NCBI GenBank assembly: GCA_015143295.1
Contig: CM026551.1
Span: 43,264,034-43,328,033 of the forward strand
Direction: 5' to 3'
DNA from: Tetracentron sinense
Taxonomy: Eukaryota > Streptophyta > Magnoliopsida > Trochodendrales > Trochodendraceae
DNA: 64,000 bases
Shown: piece after piece, positions 41,875 through 52,815 of the stretch
Layout: each line of letters starts with the position of its first letter
Numbering within the stretch: position 1 is the first letter of the stretch
Made by a program: the position numbers and the translations under genes
The notes under the pieces: model-generated
Told to the model about the DNA's origin: nothing
Databases searched by the model: none
The model's input: only the letters and a program-made list of their open reading frames with translations

Positions 41875-42639
41875 TCATCAGCTTCTGTTGACTGATGATT
41901 TGCGATTGCCTATACATTGATTTCTTTGTAATATATAATGTCGAATTCTGAGATTGACACTAATCATCATGATCTATTTGGGATGTCAACAAGACCAGGT
42001 AGGTGATTAGATGGCTTAACCACTTGTGAGGCCTAGACATGGCTATACATGTTTTTTTCCAAAGGAATGTATCGTTCTAACATCATCTTACTTATGTACT
42101 ATCGCTCTTCATAGTCTAAAATTCTTTTATGTTGCCCCAGTATTTAAGGGTGTCACTAGGCCAAACTTGGGCTTTCATTTTTGTATTTTTAAATAGGCCT
42201 AGCACAAGCCCAACCCATTTACACGAGGTTCTTGTGACCCTAATTTAGCTATTGACACCCCTACCATTATCTAGCACATCAAAGTATCTCGAACTAATAA
42301 GTATATGATCAAGGTTTGACCTAGAGTCAGTGGGGACTAGAATTGGTGGATTTAGTATATATTTCTTATCTTACAGAAGGACTATTATCACTAGGGTTGT
42401 TGAAGGGCATAGCTATGGCATGGAGTAGATCTTACCAGACCCGACCCTCACTTATAAATTGAGGCCATAGCCCTATGAGGGTCGAAAGCCTTAACCTTAA
42501 GGAATTGAGTCGGGGCCTAAAGAGGAGTGATTTTTTTTAAAAAAAAATCATATGGATTAGTAATTTTTTTTTCATACTAATTGCCAACGTGATGTGTAAC
42601 CCTCATCATTCATCTAGTCTTGGGACCGACAATAAAACA
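41875..42639. other. Intergenic stretch with one small hAT-like relic
   Basis: At 42145-42263 the ends TAAGGGTGTCACTAGGCC and ATTGACACCCCTA form an inverted repeat of the TAGGGGTGTCA type, without a clear 8-bp TSD. Nothing else is recognised. Confidence 0.45.
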
Positions 42640-44641
42640 ATATAGCGGAGTTAAAAAAATTGTCAGTGAGAGTACAAAAATAATAACAATCATGAGTATA
42701 TATATATATAAAAATGAAACTCATGTCATTAACATATTGGACAATATTTTTGTTAGCCATGAAATCCTTCACCACATGAAGGGGACGAAGAAAAAGACTA
42801 ATTACTTGATGGCTGTCAAGTTAGATATGAATAAGGCCTACAATCGGTTGGAATGAGGGGTTCTTAGAGAAGCTTCTCAGGAAGTTGGGGTTATGTGAGC
42901 AGTGGGTCGGTCTACTGATGCAGTGCATTACTACAGTGAAATATTTTATTGTCATCAACGGGATAGCTCGTGGACCTATGAAGCCTGAGCGTGACCTTAG
43001 GCAAGGCGACCCTTTGTCCCCGTATTTATTTATCCTGGCTTCTAGTGGTCTTTCTTATCATCTCAACAGGGCTGAGGAGACACGTTCACTCCAAGGGATC
43101 AAAGTATGGGGTAATAGCTCATCTATTTCTCATATGATGTTTGTCGGTGACATGGAGCACACCTTGAATATTAAGAAGGTTCTTGATGATTATTGAGGAG
43201 CCTTAGGTCAGATGGTCAATTATCATAAATTTGGGATCATCTTCAGTCTCAATACTCCTCCTAAATTCAGACGTATGTTGGCCCAGATGCTTCATATGAA
43301 AGTTTTAGATCATGCATGGGTCTACTTGGGTCTACCCACCGACTTTGGGTGCTCCAAGGGGCATCTATTCTCAGCCATTTCAGATAGGGTAAATGCCAAA
43401 CTTCAATCCTGGAAAGAAAAGTTTTTAAATAAAGTCGGGTGCAAAGTGCTTTTGAAAGTGGTGATTCAAGCTATTTTGTCCTACGCTATGGGTTGCTTCA
43501 AGATGCCTAAATACATTTACAGGGAGATTTCTTCTCTTATGGCTAACTTCTAGTGGGGGCATACTGAGACTGGTAAAAAGATACATTGGGTTAGTTATTC
43601 CCTTCGTAATAGTAAAGAGGTGGGAGGTGGAGGATTCCGAGATCTTACCAATTTTAATTTGACCCTCTTAGCCAAGCAAGGGTGGTTAATTTTGCAGAAC
43701 CCGAGTTCTCTTTGAAGCAAGGTAGTTAAAAGCATCTATTTTCCTCAGTGTGACTTCATGGAGGCAAAAATAGGTTATTTTCCTTCGTGGGCTTGGCGGA
43801 GTCTTGTGGCGAGACGAAAAGTTCTCTAAGCGGGTCTCAGATGGAAAGTTGGAAGCATATACTCTATTGATCCTTGGAAGGATGCGTGGATCCCAACCAT
43901 GTCGGGGTTTCGTGTTACCTCTGAGAAACCATACTCTTGCTCGTGGCACAGGGTGGAGGATTTTATTTTGAAATACAAGGAAAGACCTAAACTTTCTCAA
44001 GCCTTCCCTTAGAATGCATTGGAGCACATAAGCTGGATTCAATGTAGTCAATTAGGAGAGCTGGATAGCAGAATCTGGCACTTCCAAAAGAAGGGGGAAT
44101 ATTCAGTTAATTCATGTTACCATCGCATGCAAGAACTCACCCCATCGAGGGGAATGGCTTGGTTTTTCTCATCAAATGTCATAGACAGTGCAGGGTGCTC
44201 TTGGGGTGTTTCACGAATTACACAAGAGAATGATTATGGACGATAGATGTTGTCCCATTTGTGGCTACAAAGACGAATTTGTCATGCATATGATCCTTGG
44301 TTGCCAACTATGCTCGGTGCACATAGTTGGGGACATCATTGGGGATTCGGTCAGAGGCGGATTCACCTAGTTGCTTTAGAGATTGGTAATTCTCATGGGT
44401 AGGTAGTTCCCTTTCAAGAGAATTGAAGGAAAGCATGCTCAACATTATTACGTCCACAACTTGGAGTATTTGGAAAGCTAGAAACTTTAGCATTTTCCAA
44501 GGGATTCCAATAGAATCTCTTTGCCCTATTCATCAAGCAGAGAAGTTAGTTGTTAAATCGGCACAAGAAAGACCTTCATCCTTTGTGGATGGTAATCCTT
44601 CTCGACTAGGTCAGGTGGCTATTGAGTTCTAGTCCCCTCCT
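42640..44641 (+). pseudogene. LINE ORF2 remnant, reverse transcriptase part
   Basis: Broken frames give ISHEILHHMKG-like and TNYLMAVKLDMNKAYNRLEW, then RGPMKPERDLRQGDPLSPYLFIL, SHMMFVGDME (in place of the catalytic FADD box), AWVYLGLPTDFG, SWKEKFLNKVGCKVLLKVV and GGGGFRDLTNFNLTLLAKQGW. This is the order of a plant L1-type LINE reverse transcriptase and its thumb and zf-RVT region. The 5' portion is missing, and stops and frameshifts are frequent. The frame is cut at 44641 by the solo LTR and resumes at 46539. Confidence 0.9.
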
Positions 44642-46538
44642 TGTAGAGACCCCGAATCTTTTTCATGTTTTTACTTCATTGTATTAGGGGTATTATAGTC
44701 CTTGTGAGGTTTTGATGTTTATTGTATTATATATTTATTTGGTGTGGTGTAAACTAGGCTTAATCAAACTTGTAACGGAGGGATGTCATATCACACCCTA
44801 AACTTTAGGAAGCTCTAATGTTGATACCGTTTACTGGAATTGAGTGATTCTTGAACCATTAGAAAGGTGTTGGAACTCTCTTCGAAGTTCATGTTTAATG
44901 TTTTTCCTTATTTTGAGTTTAAGCCGAGTCAATGGTGGGTTTTATCTAATGGAATTGCAGATCAGTCAACTTTGGGGACAATTTAGTCTATTAATTAAGT
45001 GGAATTTAGAAATTCTAAAATGCTAGAAATGTTCGTTTTCGAGAGACGAATCCAACCCAAGTTGAATCGTCAAAATCCGTTGAGCGAGTCAAAAGTTATG
45101 GCCAAAACAGTAGAGTAGGTCAAAAATATGTAGGCAACCGGTCGCTCGGTCAGAAGTAGCGATCGATCGGTCCAAAACCAATCGATCGGTAGCTACCGAC
45201 TGGTCCAAAATTTTGTATGGGAAAATTTTCCAGAGTGTATGTTTTTGACCAATCACCCGATCATAAACACCGATCGATCGGTAGGCGACCGTTCGCTCGG
45301 TCATAACCACCGATCGCTCGGTCTTTCGTGATTTTTACAGAATTTTAGTATGGGCGTTTTGATCTTTTTGTTCTCAGACCTTGGGGCTATAAATAGGGGG
45401 TCCTACTCGAAATATTAAAATACTCTACCTATTTCTAACCTAATTTGGCAAAAAGGGGGAGAAAACCTAGGGTTTGAGGGAGAGGGTTGCTTGGAGAAGA
45501 AGGAGGTTGCTAGAAGATTGAGAGGAAAGCTTGGAGATCGACCTCAAAGCTTCTCCAAATCTCATTGGGAGCGTTTTGAATCCAAGGGAAGGATTCCTAA
45601 GGTCGATATACTATCCTAATCAACTCTATTTTAATGTTTTGTGAATATTAATTTGATAGAAATGACAGAATAGAGATTAAATGCATTTTTCCCAAATTTT
45701 CTATGAAGTAAGCTAATTATTGATGGAAATGTGGATTGGATGTGGATAGAATATATAGAGGATGAGAAATGTATGGAGGATGGGAAATGTATGGAGGATG
45801 GGATTAATATGTGGATGTGAATAGTGAATTGATTGTATGGATGAATTATGGTTCGATGAATGCTTGAAAATATAGAAGGGAAATGGATTCATATTATGTG
45901 TACACAAGGTGTTTGTGAAAATGCTTGAAAGGATAAATGCTATTATACTCTTATGAAATGGTGGTAAATTGATTATGAATTGCGATATGAATTATGATAA
46001 GATATGTATATGTGAATTGTTTGTTAAGTATGTCTATGTTATTGGATATGTTTCTGACTAAGTGCAGGTATATTATTATTGTTGGTTGGATTTTATATCA
46101 CTGAGTACCTTTGTACTCAGCCGGACTTCGTCTTGGCAGGTTTAGAACAGGAGTACACGGCGGAGCCGTGGGTTGAGGAAACATACACAGAGGAAGGAGG
46201 TGAAGGTGAGCCTTCTGAGGAGGGAGCCAAAGACTTGGGTGGCTACACCTCTTAGTTTTTATTTCATTTGATTGAGAGAGTGTATTAGACTTGAATAGAT
46301 GTTGCTTAGTAGACTTTTATAGTTGTGTATCAGACTCTTTGGTTTTAGTGGGTTGTATTTGTTGACTATAGACTCGTGTTATTTAGTTGGTTACAGTTGA
46401 TATATCGGAAATTTTACTATCCTCATTTTTGGAGACTCGTGTTAGTGTGCCTTGCATGTCATGGATTTTAAGCAGGTTTAAGTTATGTGGCAATCCCAAA
46501 GTCTTATTTTAGCCTTGTAGGATTTTGGGGTCATTACA
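44642..46538 (+). mobile_element. Solo LTR (family L, 1897 bp) in the LINE, perfect TSD
   Basis: Ends TGTAGAGACCCC and GGGGTCATTACA are nearly inverted copies of each other. CTCCT flanks both sides (44637-44641, 46539-46543). The plus-strand promoter has a GGGGCTATAAATAGGGGG box at 45383-45400, preceded by a dense set of GATCGATCGGT and CGCTCGGT motifs (45138-45323) and the conserved GAGCGAGTCAAAAGTTATGG block (45084). Near the 3' end CTGAGTACCTTTGTACTCAG (46101-46120) can fold into a perfect 8-bp stem, followed by a PWVEE-encoding stretch. Confidence 0.93.
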
Positions 46539-46815
46539 CTCCTTTTCTTCGGTCAAATTTAATATCGATGGCACTTCATTCGAAGAATGGAAGTTAGCGG
46601 GGGTATTGCTCAAGACTACCTTAGTCGCATTATGGGCGGTTTTGTTCAGGCTCTGCATGGGGGGTCTGCACTTGTGTCTAAAGTTGTTGTCGTTCGTTAT
46701 GCCATTCAAATGGAAAATCTAAGGAGTGGAGGAATGTGATGTTTTGTTCGAATTCTAAGATTGTGGTGGAAGGTTGGTCTGACCACCAATTTTTTCATAC
46801 TCTGCGGATGGCTAA
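46539..46815 (+). pseudogene. LINE remnant, RNase H part
   Basis: After the solo LTR the LINE frame continues: SSVKFNIDGTSFEEWKLAG resembles the start of the RNase H domain of plant L1 LINEs. Later frames give YAIQMENLRSGG and DHQFFHTLRMAN. At 46815 it is cut again by a second solo LTR. Confidence 0.8.
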
Positions 46816-48726
46816 TGTAATGAACCAACTTCTGACTACCTAGAGAATGTGTTATTAATACCTAAAGATAGTAAATATATGAGTTAAAATTATATATATA
46901 CACAGCGGAAGGTGTGACCCTAAGATTTTAGACTTCATATCACAATAGCGATCAATCAGAGCAGAATTTCTAAAATCTGACAGTAACATAAATGATCAGT
47001 CTAATGTAAAATTTTTTTTTATTACTAATTATAATTAGTCAGTAATTAGTCGGTTAATCAGTGATTAAGGTTTTAATTATAGTCTAATTTGAGATTAAGG
47101 GCTTAAGTATAATAAAGGTTAAGAGAGAGGGTTAATTTGTAAATAAGATAAGTTAAAGAAGTCTAATAAAGGTTAATTTTATTAATAATTATAATTAGTG
47201 AGTAATTAATTCACTAATTAGTGATTAAGGAGGCTAATAATAACTAATTTGGGCTTAAAGACTTAAGTGTAAATAAGATTAAGTAAAAGGACTAAAGTGT
47301 AATAAATAGAATTCTGTTATGTGTTGGGTTGTAAAACCACTCACACGTGGATGTCTATCTTTTAAACTAATTATATATTTATGTAAGAACAATACTTACT
47401 GTTCTCACAACACAACAACAACAATACCTACTGTTCTCACAACAAGTACGAAGAGATAAGGAGGAAGGAAAGGGAAAGGTAAGGAAAGAAAGGGAAAGGG
47501 AAAGGGAAGGAAAGAAAATGAAAGAAAGAAGGAAAGGAAAAGAAAAGAAGATGGAAAAGGGAAGAAAGAGAAAGAGAAAGAAAGGGAAATGAAAGGAAAA
47601 GGGAAAGAGCAAGTAAGGTAAGTATGTTCTACTAGCTAGCTTTGTTATTTTTAAACATAAATTGGAGTTGAATTGTTTTGTATTATATTGATTACCTATA
47701 ATTCTTGTTATGTTTGTACTGTCATTGAATTCCATAAGCATGTTTCTATGTTTATAGTTTTATAGATACATGATTATGCATATGTATGTATAACATAATT
47801 AAGATTTCGTTAATTTATAACTATGCATGTATTTCATGATTAAGATTTCTATAAATTATAATTCTTCACAGGTACCATAGAAAGAAAATAAAAATGGATT
47901 TATGCAATACAAGTCTAAGATCGTAGTATTAGGCTCCAAGGATCATGTCTAAGATCTTAGTTCTAAGCTCTAATGATCAAAAACATTGATAATGTCAAAC
48001 GTAAGGGTTGGTCCAATGATGTTGGTGACCTATTTGTGTCAATTCGGTGAAGGATATTTACATACCTAACTTCAAGTCGTTTCAATGCACTAACATCTGG
48101 CTCACAAGCAAGAATTATATGTTAAGCAAGCATGATTCATGCAAGACAAGAACAAAACCAAACAAGCATGATTTTCACACGATAAAAACAAGACAAGAAC
48201 TATGTTTAAAAACGAAATACATGTTTTGACAAGGTTGAAATGAAATGTTTTAAATCATGCTTTGCATTTGGATTTCAGCAAACATGCGAATTGTTCCATT
48301 TAAATTACAAGCATGTTATGATACATATATTATTATCACATTGTTTAGCTAGTGATTTGTACACATTGAGTGTTTCAATACTTAGCCGATATTTGATGTC
48401 GACTGGTACTGATTTTGATATATGTGCTCCCTGTCCATGGGTTAAGGAAGACTATGGTGATGAGGAGTCTATGGTAGAACCTCGGGTAGAGGCTAGAGAT
48501 CTGGACAAATGATCTTACGAGACTTATTTCTGAGTATCAGAAGAAAGAGAAAATGTGTAAACTTTTGGTTTTGCTATAAATAAACTCTTGGAATACTGTT
48601 TATTGTGTAAAGTTTTTAGCTTCCACTGTAATATGCCTTGTAGTCTTTTACATGATAGTTTAATTTAATAGGACAAGTCATGAACCAAAGTATCTTAACT
48701 CCTAAGAGGTATTTTGGGACGTGACA
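46816..48726 (+). mobile_element. Second solo LTR (family L, 1911 bp) in the LINE, perfect TSD
   Basis: It begins TGTAATGAACC and ends TTTTGGGACGTGACA, with GCTAA on both sides (46811-46815, 48727-48731). Excising it restores LINE codons reading RMANPFAHWLA. It is the closest relative, in inverse orientation, of the LTR at 7049-9013, as shown by the 47920-48110 and 48390-48480 blocks. It has an internal two-fold repeat at about 47020-47300 and a polypurine stretch at 47449-47612. Confidence 0.92.
47449..47612 (+). repeat. ~160-bp polypurine tract
   Basis: The plus strand is almost wholly A and G (GGAAAGGGAAAGGTAAGG-type repeats) with only a handful of pyrimidines. The complementary strand gives a spurious Ser/Phe/Leu-rich ORF. 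It lies mid-way in a solo LTR. Confidence 0.9.
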
Positions 48727-48912
48727 GCTAACCCCTTTGCTCATTGGTTGGCTGCTTGTGGATCTACTCTCAGGGATCTAGGGTATTTTCAGTTGGTGAC
48801 TCTTGATCCCAGGGGTGCAGGAGGTTGTTGTTACATCGTGGGGCGCACCCCCTTAGTTAGTTTGTATGTTGGTGGGCTTTGTGTGTTTTGTTTTCAATCA
48901 TTAAAAAAAATC
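48727..48912 (+). pseudogene. LINE remnant, end of RNase H and 3' tail
   Basis: ANPFAHWLAACGSTLRDLG completes the RNase H-like region. A GGCGCACCCCC-containing 3'UTR ends in an 8-A run at about 48902-48909, taken as the LINE 3' end. I could not match a TSD because the 5' end is not identified. Confidence 0.7.
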
Positions 48913-50445
48913 TAACTTAATTTAACATATCTAGTGAATCATTATCCGCTAAACGATTCTCATCTTCTCAACAAACTAAAGCTAATACAATGCCCGATTT
49001 TAAACAATTCCTAAATTGGTCATGTATCTTTCCTCTGTTTCTAGATGCAAACTCAAAACAATTTTTTATTATTATTAGTAAGCAATGATTATATTATAAA
49101 GACAAAACAAAGATATAGTAGTACAACATATACAGATTTTATAAGCATGTCAACAAAAGCAACTATTGAAATTTGGATCGCTAAAATGTCTCCGATCAAC
49201 ATTGATAAAAATGGATAATTTGTTGAATTGAATTTTTGTCAAAGCAATATCTCAAATTATGTAAATTTATCTCTTTGGTTCTTTCAAATACCGAGCTAAC
49301 TAATTTCATCTAGTTCAATCAAGCACAACCTAATCCACCTAGTCCGACTAGACCAATCTGACTCATTTCACAGAACAAGGTCCAACCAGAGATTGCACGG
49401 TTTTTTACCATACATGGTTGCGTGTTTTTCATTCTTTTTGTACTAGGAGCCCAACCAATCTAGTGTTTGACTTCTTATGGAACCATGAACATGTGATGAA
49501 ACCATATGAACAATAGTATTTTATGGTGCTACATAGTATAGGTTGTGAGATCCACATAGAGGAAGAAATTAAATTTTCAAGGGCTCTTAAAAAGGGGTCA
49601 TGATCCACAAATAAAAAAAATCTATCAAAAATGTGTAGTGGAGGGTTATGCAAAGGTTTGCCAAATATTATTAAAATTAGAGGAGTGCTAACCCCAAGAT
49701 GCAAATTTGAAACTTTTTCTAAACTCTCATTGTGGGAGCAACATGTGTCATTGCAACTTTCAACAGGTTAAATAAACAAATTTTTTTTCAAAGGAGGAAG
49801 TTACAGTTTTAACCGACTAAAGAGGTATCAAGGAAAAGTTGCAACACATGTCACTACTTCAGTGAGGGTTTGGGAGTTTGCGTCTAGGGCTAGTATTTCT
49901 CTTAGTTTTATGTGATGAATAGATGCTTAATTTTGAGATCCTTCATTCTAATATCATCAAGTGTAAATAGGAACAAATGCAGGAGTGGTTTGATAAAGTT
50001 GAAGTTGATTGGATAAACTCATGCCTTAACAATTGAATCACCTTGATTCATTTCAACGGACAGATGTGGGCATGGTAAATGGAAGCGTGTCAAACGAAGA
50101 GAGGGCATGATCTTGCAGTTTGTATACTAACTTGTTTTTTGTTGAGACGATCTTGTAGTTTTCTTAGAGGCCGAAAGGAGATCGAGATTACTTTTCTACT
50201 TGAGAAATTCATACAAGAAACATGTGATGATAGTTTGTTGAAAAAGATAAAACTGTCCTCTCCATATATACCCCTTTCTATTAGGGACGGGTACAAATGT
50301 ATTTACATAGAATTAGATAAGTTTAAAGAGAGTTTATCCCTCTAATAAGGATTTATTCAAACATTAAGGCTGAATAAAGTAAAATGGGGGCAAGGTGAAG
50401 CTACCCTTGCATCAAAAATCCCCCGCAAGGCTAAACTTCAAATTT
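48913..50445. other. Intergenic stretch, nothing recognised
   Basis: Short ORFs at 49429-49704 and 50079-50345 have no recognisable domain, and the latter is matched by an overlapping antisense ORF. I see no inverted repeat or TSD. Confidence 0.5.
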
Positions 50446-51986
50446 TGTCGTGATTCATTAAGAATGCTGATCGTCAGTCAATCTTAAATTATTCCTTCTT
50501 AGTAATAATTCCGTAGAATAGTACTAGTAAGGGTATCGTTCCTCTGAGGACTGCGCTGGTTTCGTTGCCTTTTATTCAGATTAATTCTAAAATAATAAAA
50601 TGGGTAATTGAATTTTTCTTGATTAAATTAAAACAATGAATAAAACTAATTAAAGGAAATTTCTAAATTAAACTAAAAACAATTGGGTTTTTAAATCCTT
50701 TTGGAGAGAAATCTAGGGTTTTCAAATCCACCACTAACCTAATAACCAGTCCCTATTTTGAATTTATTCTAACCTCTTAAATTGCAAACATTCTAGTTAG
50801 AGTAACAGCACGTCCCCTCTCAACTAATCTAGAAAAGTTCAAGGGATCAAGCCCTAGGTATATCGTATCTTCGGTTAGCACGAATGATACACACTAATCT
50901 AAGGTTGTGTAATCACTCGTCTTCCCTTAGCATAAAATATCTTAGGACTTGATTTCTCGATATGTTAAAACCATTGCATAAAACCTATGTTTAAATTCTA
51001 ACGAAAATTAACATAAGTGATTTTAATTACAATTTCATTATACCTAAGACAAGGTTAAGAATTCTATTGAAATCAAATATAATTCAAATAAATCCGGTTG
51101 TTGAAACAACCCTCTCATTATGCAATCAATGTTTCACAAATAAGAAATCAAAATAAAAAGACACAGTTACTTGGCTAGGGTTTCATTGAAACCCTAGAGT
51201 GGAAATTAGTTCATCGCGAGGGAGGAATGCAACATCTTCATAGACAAAGCTGCAGCACTTCTCTTCATGGCTTCCTTGATCTCCAGAGCTTTTCTTCTTT
51301 AGATCCAAAATCTCTACAAATCTCTCTCTAATGATAATGATAATGGCTAGGAATTCTCTTTTTATAGAGAAAGACAGAGTTCTTATAGACTAAGGAGTTC
51401 TAATTGAGGTCTAACTCTTCTTTTTCTCTCTTTATACTCTTTTTGGGTTGAATGAGGATTAAACCCTCATTTAAGAAGACAATAATAGAGTTGGAAAGTG
51501 TTTAGAAGTACTAAAACACTATTCACGAAACACTATTCACGGAATACTATTTCACCATATTTACAGTTTTGCCACTGAACTTCAAATAATTCTAGAGAGC
51601 TCAATTCTAATCGGATTGACCTGAAATTTTAAACATAGCTCCTTTAGGTCATCTAGAATCTATCCAAAAAGTTTCATAAATTTTGGATGAAGAAAAATTA
51701 CCAAAATACCCCTCTATTGATAGAAGTGCAATTTTTTGCCAATCGATCCATCAGGGTAGATTTCCGCAATTTCGCTCTCTTTTCTTCTTCTTTCTTTTGC
51801 TCTTTTCTTTTTAAAGATTTTTGGAGTCTTTGAAGCTTGTAAATCTTCCATTTTATCTTCTTTTCCTCGCATGAACCTGAAACAAGAATAAATAACCAAA
51901 TAGCATAAAATAATATAAATAATTACTCTAAATGATTAGCAAGTTAAGTTTGAGGTGCTTTTATGTATAACATTTAGCACCGATCA
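50446..51986. mobile_element. Candidate solo LTR (different family)
   Basis: TGTCGTGATTCATTAAGAATG is followed by GGTATCGTTCCTCTGAGGACTG, wording often found in plant Ty3/gypsy LTRs. The segment ends near TTTAGCACCGATCA. Flanks AATTT and AATGC agree at three of five positions only. A TATA-like TTTTTATAGAGAAAG lies near 51358. No coding region. Limits and class are tentative. Confidence 0.4.
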
Positions 51987-52019
51987 AATGCCAAGTTGCA
52001 ATGTCAATGAAATCAGATT

Positions 52020-52030
52020 CAAGGAGTGGG

Positions 52031-52069
<39 letters not shown>

Positions 52070-52310
52070 ATCTCTTGCAGGAGGGCTAACAGTGGGGGTT
52101 CGTGGGTCAGCACATTTGTTTTTGTCCATTTATAAAGAATATATATATTTTTTGGAAGTTTAGTGGGGGCTAGAGTCCCCGTCACCCCGGCACTGCCCCT
52201 TTCCCAGGCTGCACCCCTAGTTTTATAAAAGGGGATTTTTTTTCCCCAAATTTTAGGGGGGGCTTCAACCCCCCCCCCCCCCGGGCCCCATGTGGCTCCG
52301 CCACTGGTTG
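52020..52310. repeat. G36 homopolymer and matching C-run block
   Basis: A run of 36 G stands at 52033-52068, and a run of 14 C at about 52269-52282 is followed by GGGCCCCATGTGGCTCCGCCA. Between them are several GGGGG and CCCC tracts. TGGCGGAGCCACATGGGGCC is a common start of plant dispersed repeats (from memory). The G-run may be a true G-tract or an assembly artefact. Confidence 0.6.
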
Positions 52311-52564
52311 GATGGTTCATGGGAAAGGCAAAGGATGGTTGGAACTCGACGAGAAAGGATCCATGAGAATGGATATCAAACCAGGAGTAGAAGGAAGGGT
52401 TAGCAAACCTGGAAAAGGTCGTGAAAATGAGGAGGATCTCACCGGGAGGGGGAAAAAGTCTCACCCGAAGTTTACTCATGTGAAAAAATATATTTTAATT
52501 TTATTAGTACAAAATTAATATATGTAAAGAACGTGCACCTTTACTAAGTATATATATATACACT

Positions 52565-52815
52565 AGCAGGTGGCACGTGCGATGCACATGATAGCGAGGG
52601 GAAGGAGTTAACTACAGTTAATAGGAGTTAAAAGCAACATGTGTTAACCCGCGGGTGTGATTGAACTCTCCCCGAGTTCAATAGCGGGTGGCATGTGCGA
52701 TGCACGTGAGAGCGAGGGGAAGGAGTTAACCATAGTTAATAGGAGTTCAAAGGGACACGTGTTTACCCACTGGTGTGATTGAACTCTCCCCGAGTTCGAT
52801 CACAATTGGCTGTGA
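52565..52815. repeat. 118-bp tandem duplication sharing words with family A
   Basis: AGCAGGTGGCACGTGCGATG at 52565 recurs as AGCGGGTGGCATGTGCGATG at 52683. Each is followed by AGCGAGGGGAAGGAGTTAAC, AGTTAATAGGAGTT and GTGTGATTGAACTCTCCCCG. The last of these links it to repeats at 795 and 3420. The AT-rich tail to about 52945 may belong to the same element. A Helitron-like origin is possible but unproven. Confidence 0.55.

Noticed and set aside
47379-47741. Phe/Ser/Leu-rich minus-strand ORF resembling a membrane protein
   Set aside because: It is the complement of the polypurine tract, so low-complexity composition explains it.
44642-48726. One complete LTR retrotransposon with two LTRs
   Set aside because: Each LTR has its own 5-bp TSD, the 'interior' is LINE RNase H sequence, and the two LTRs are clearly different subfamilies.
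51961-52479. 172-residue minus-strand ORF with a polyproline run
   Set aside because: The prolines come from the G36 run and the ORF crosses unrelated repeat boundaries.
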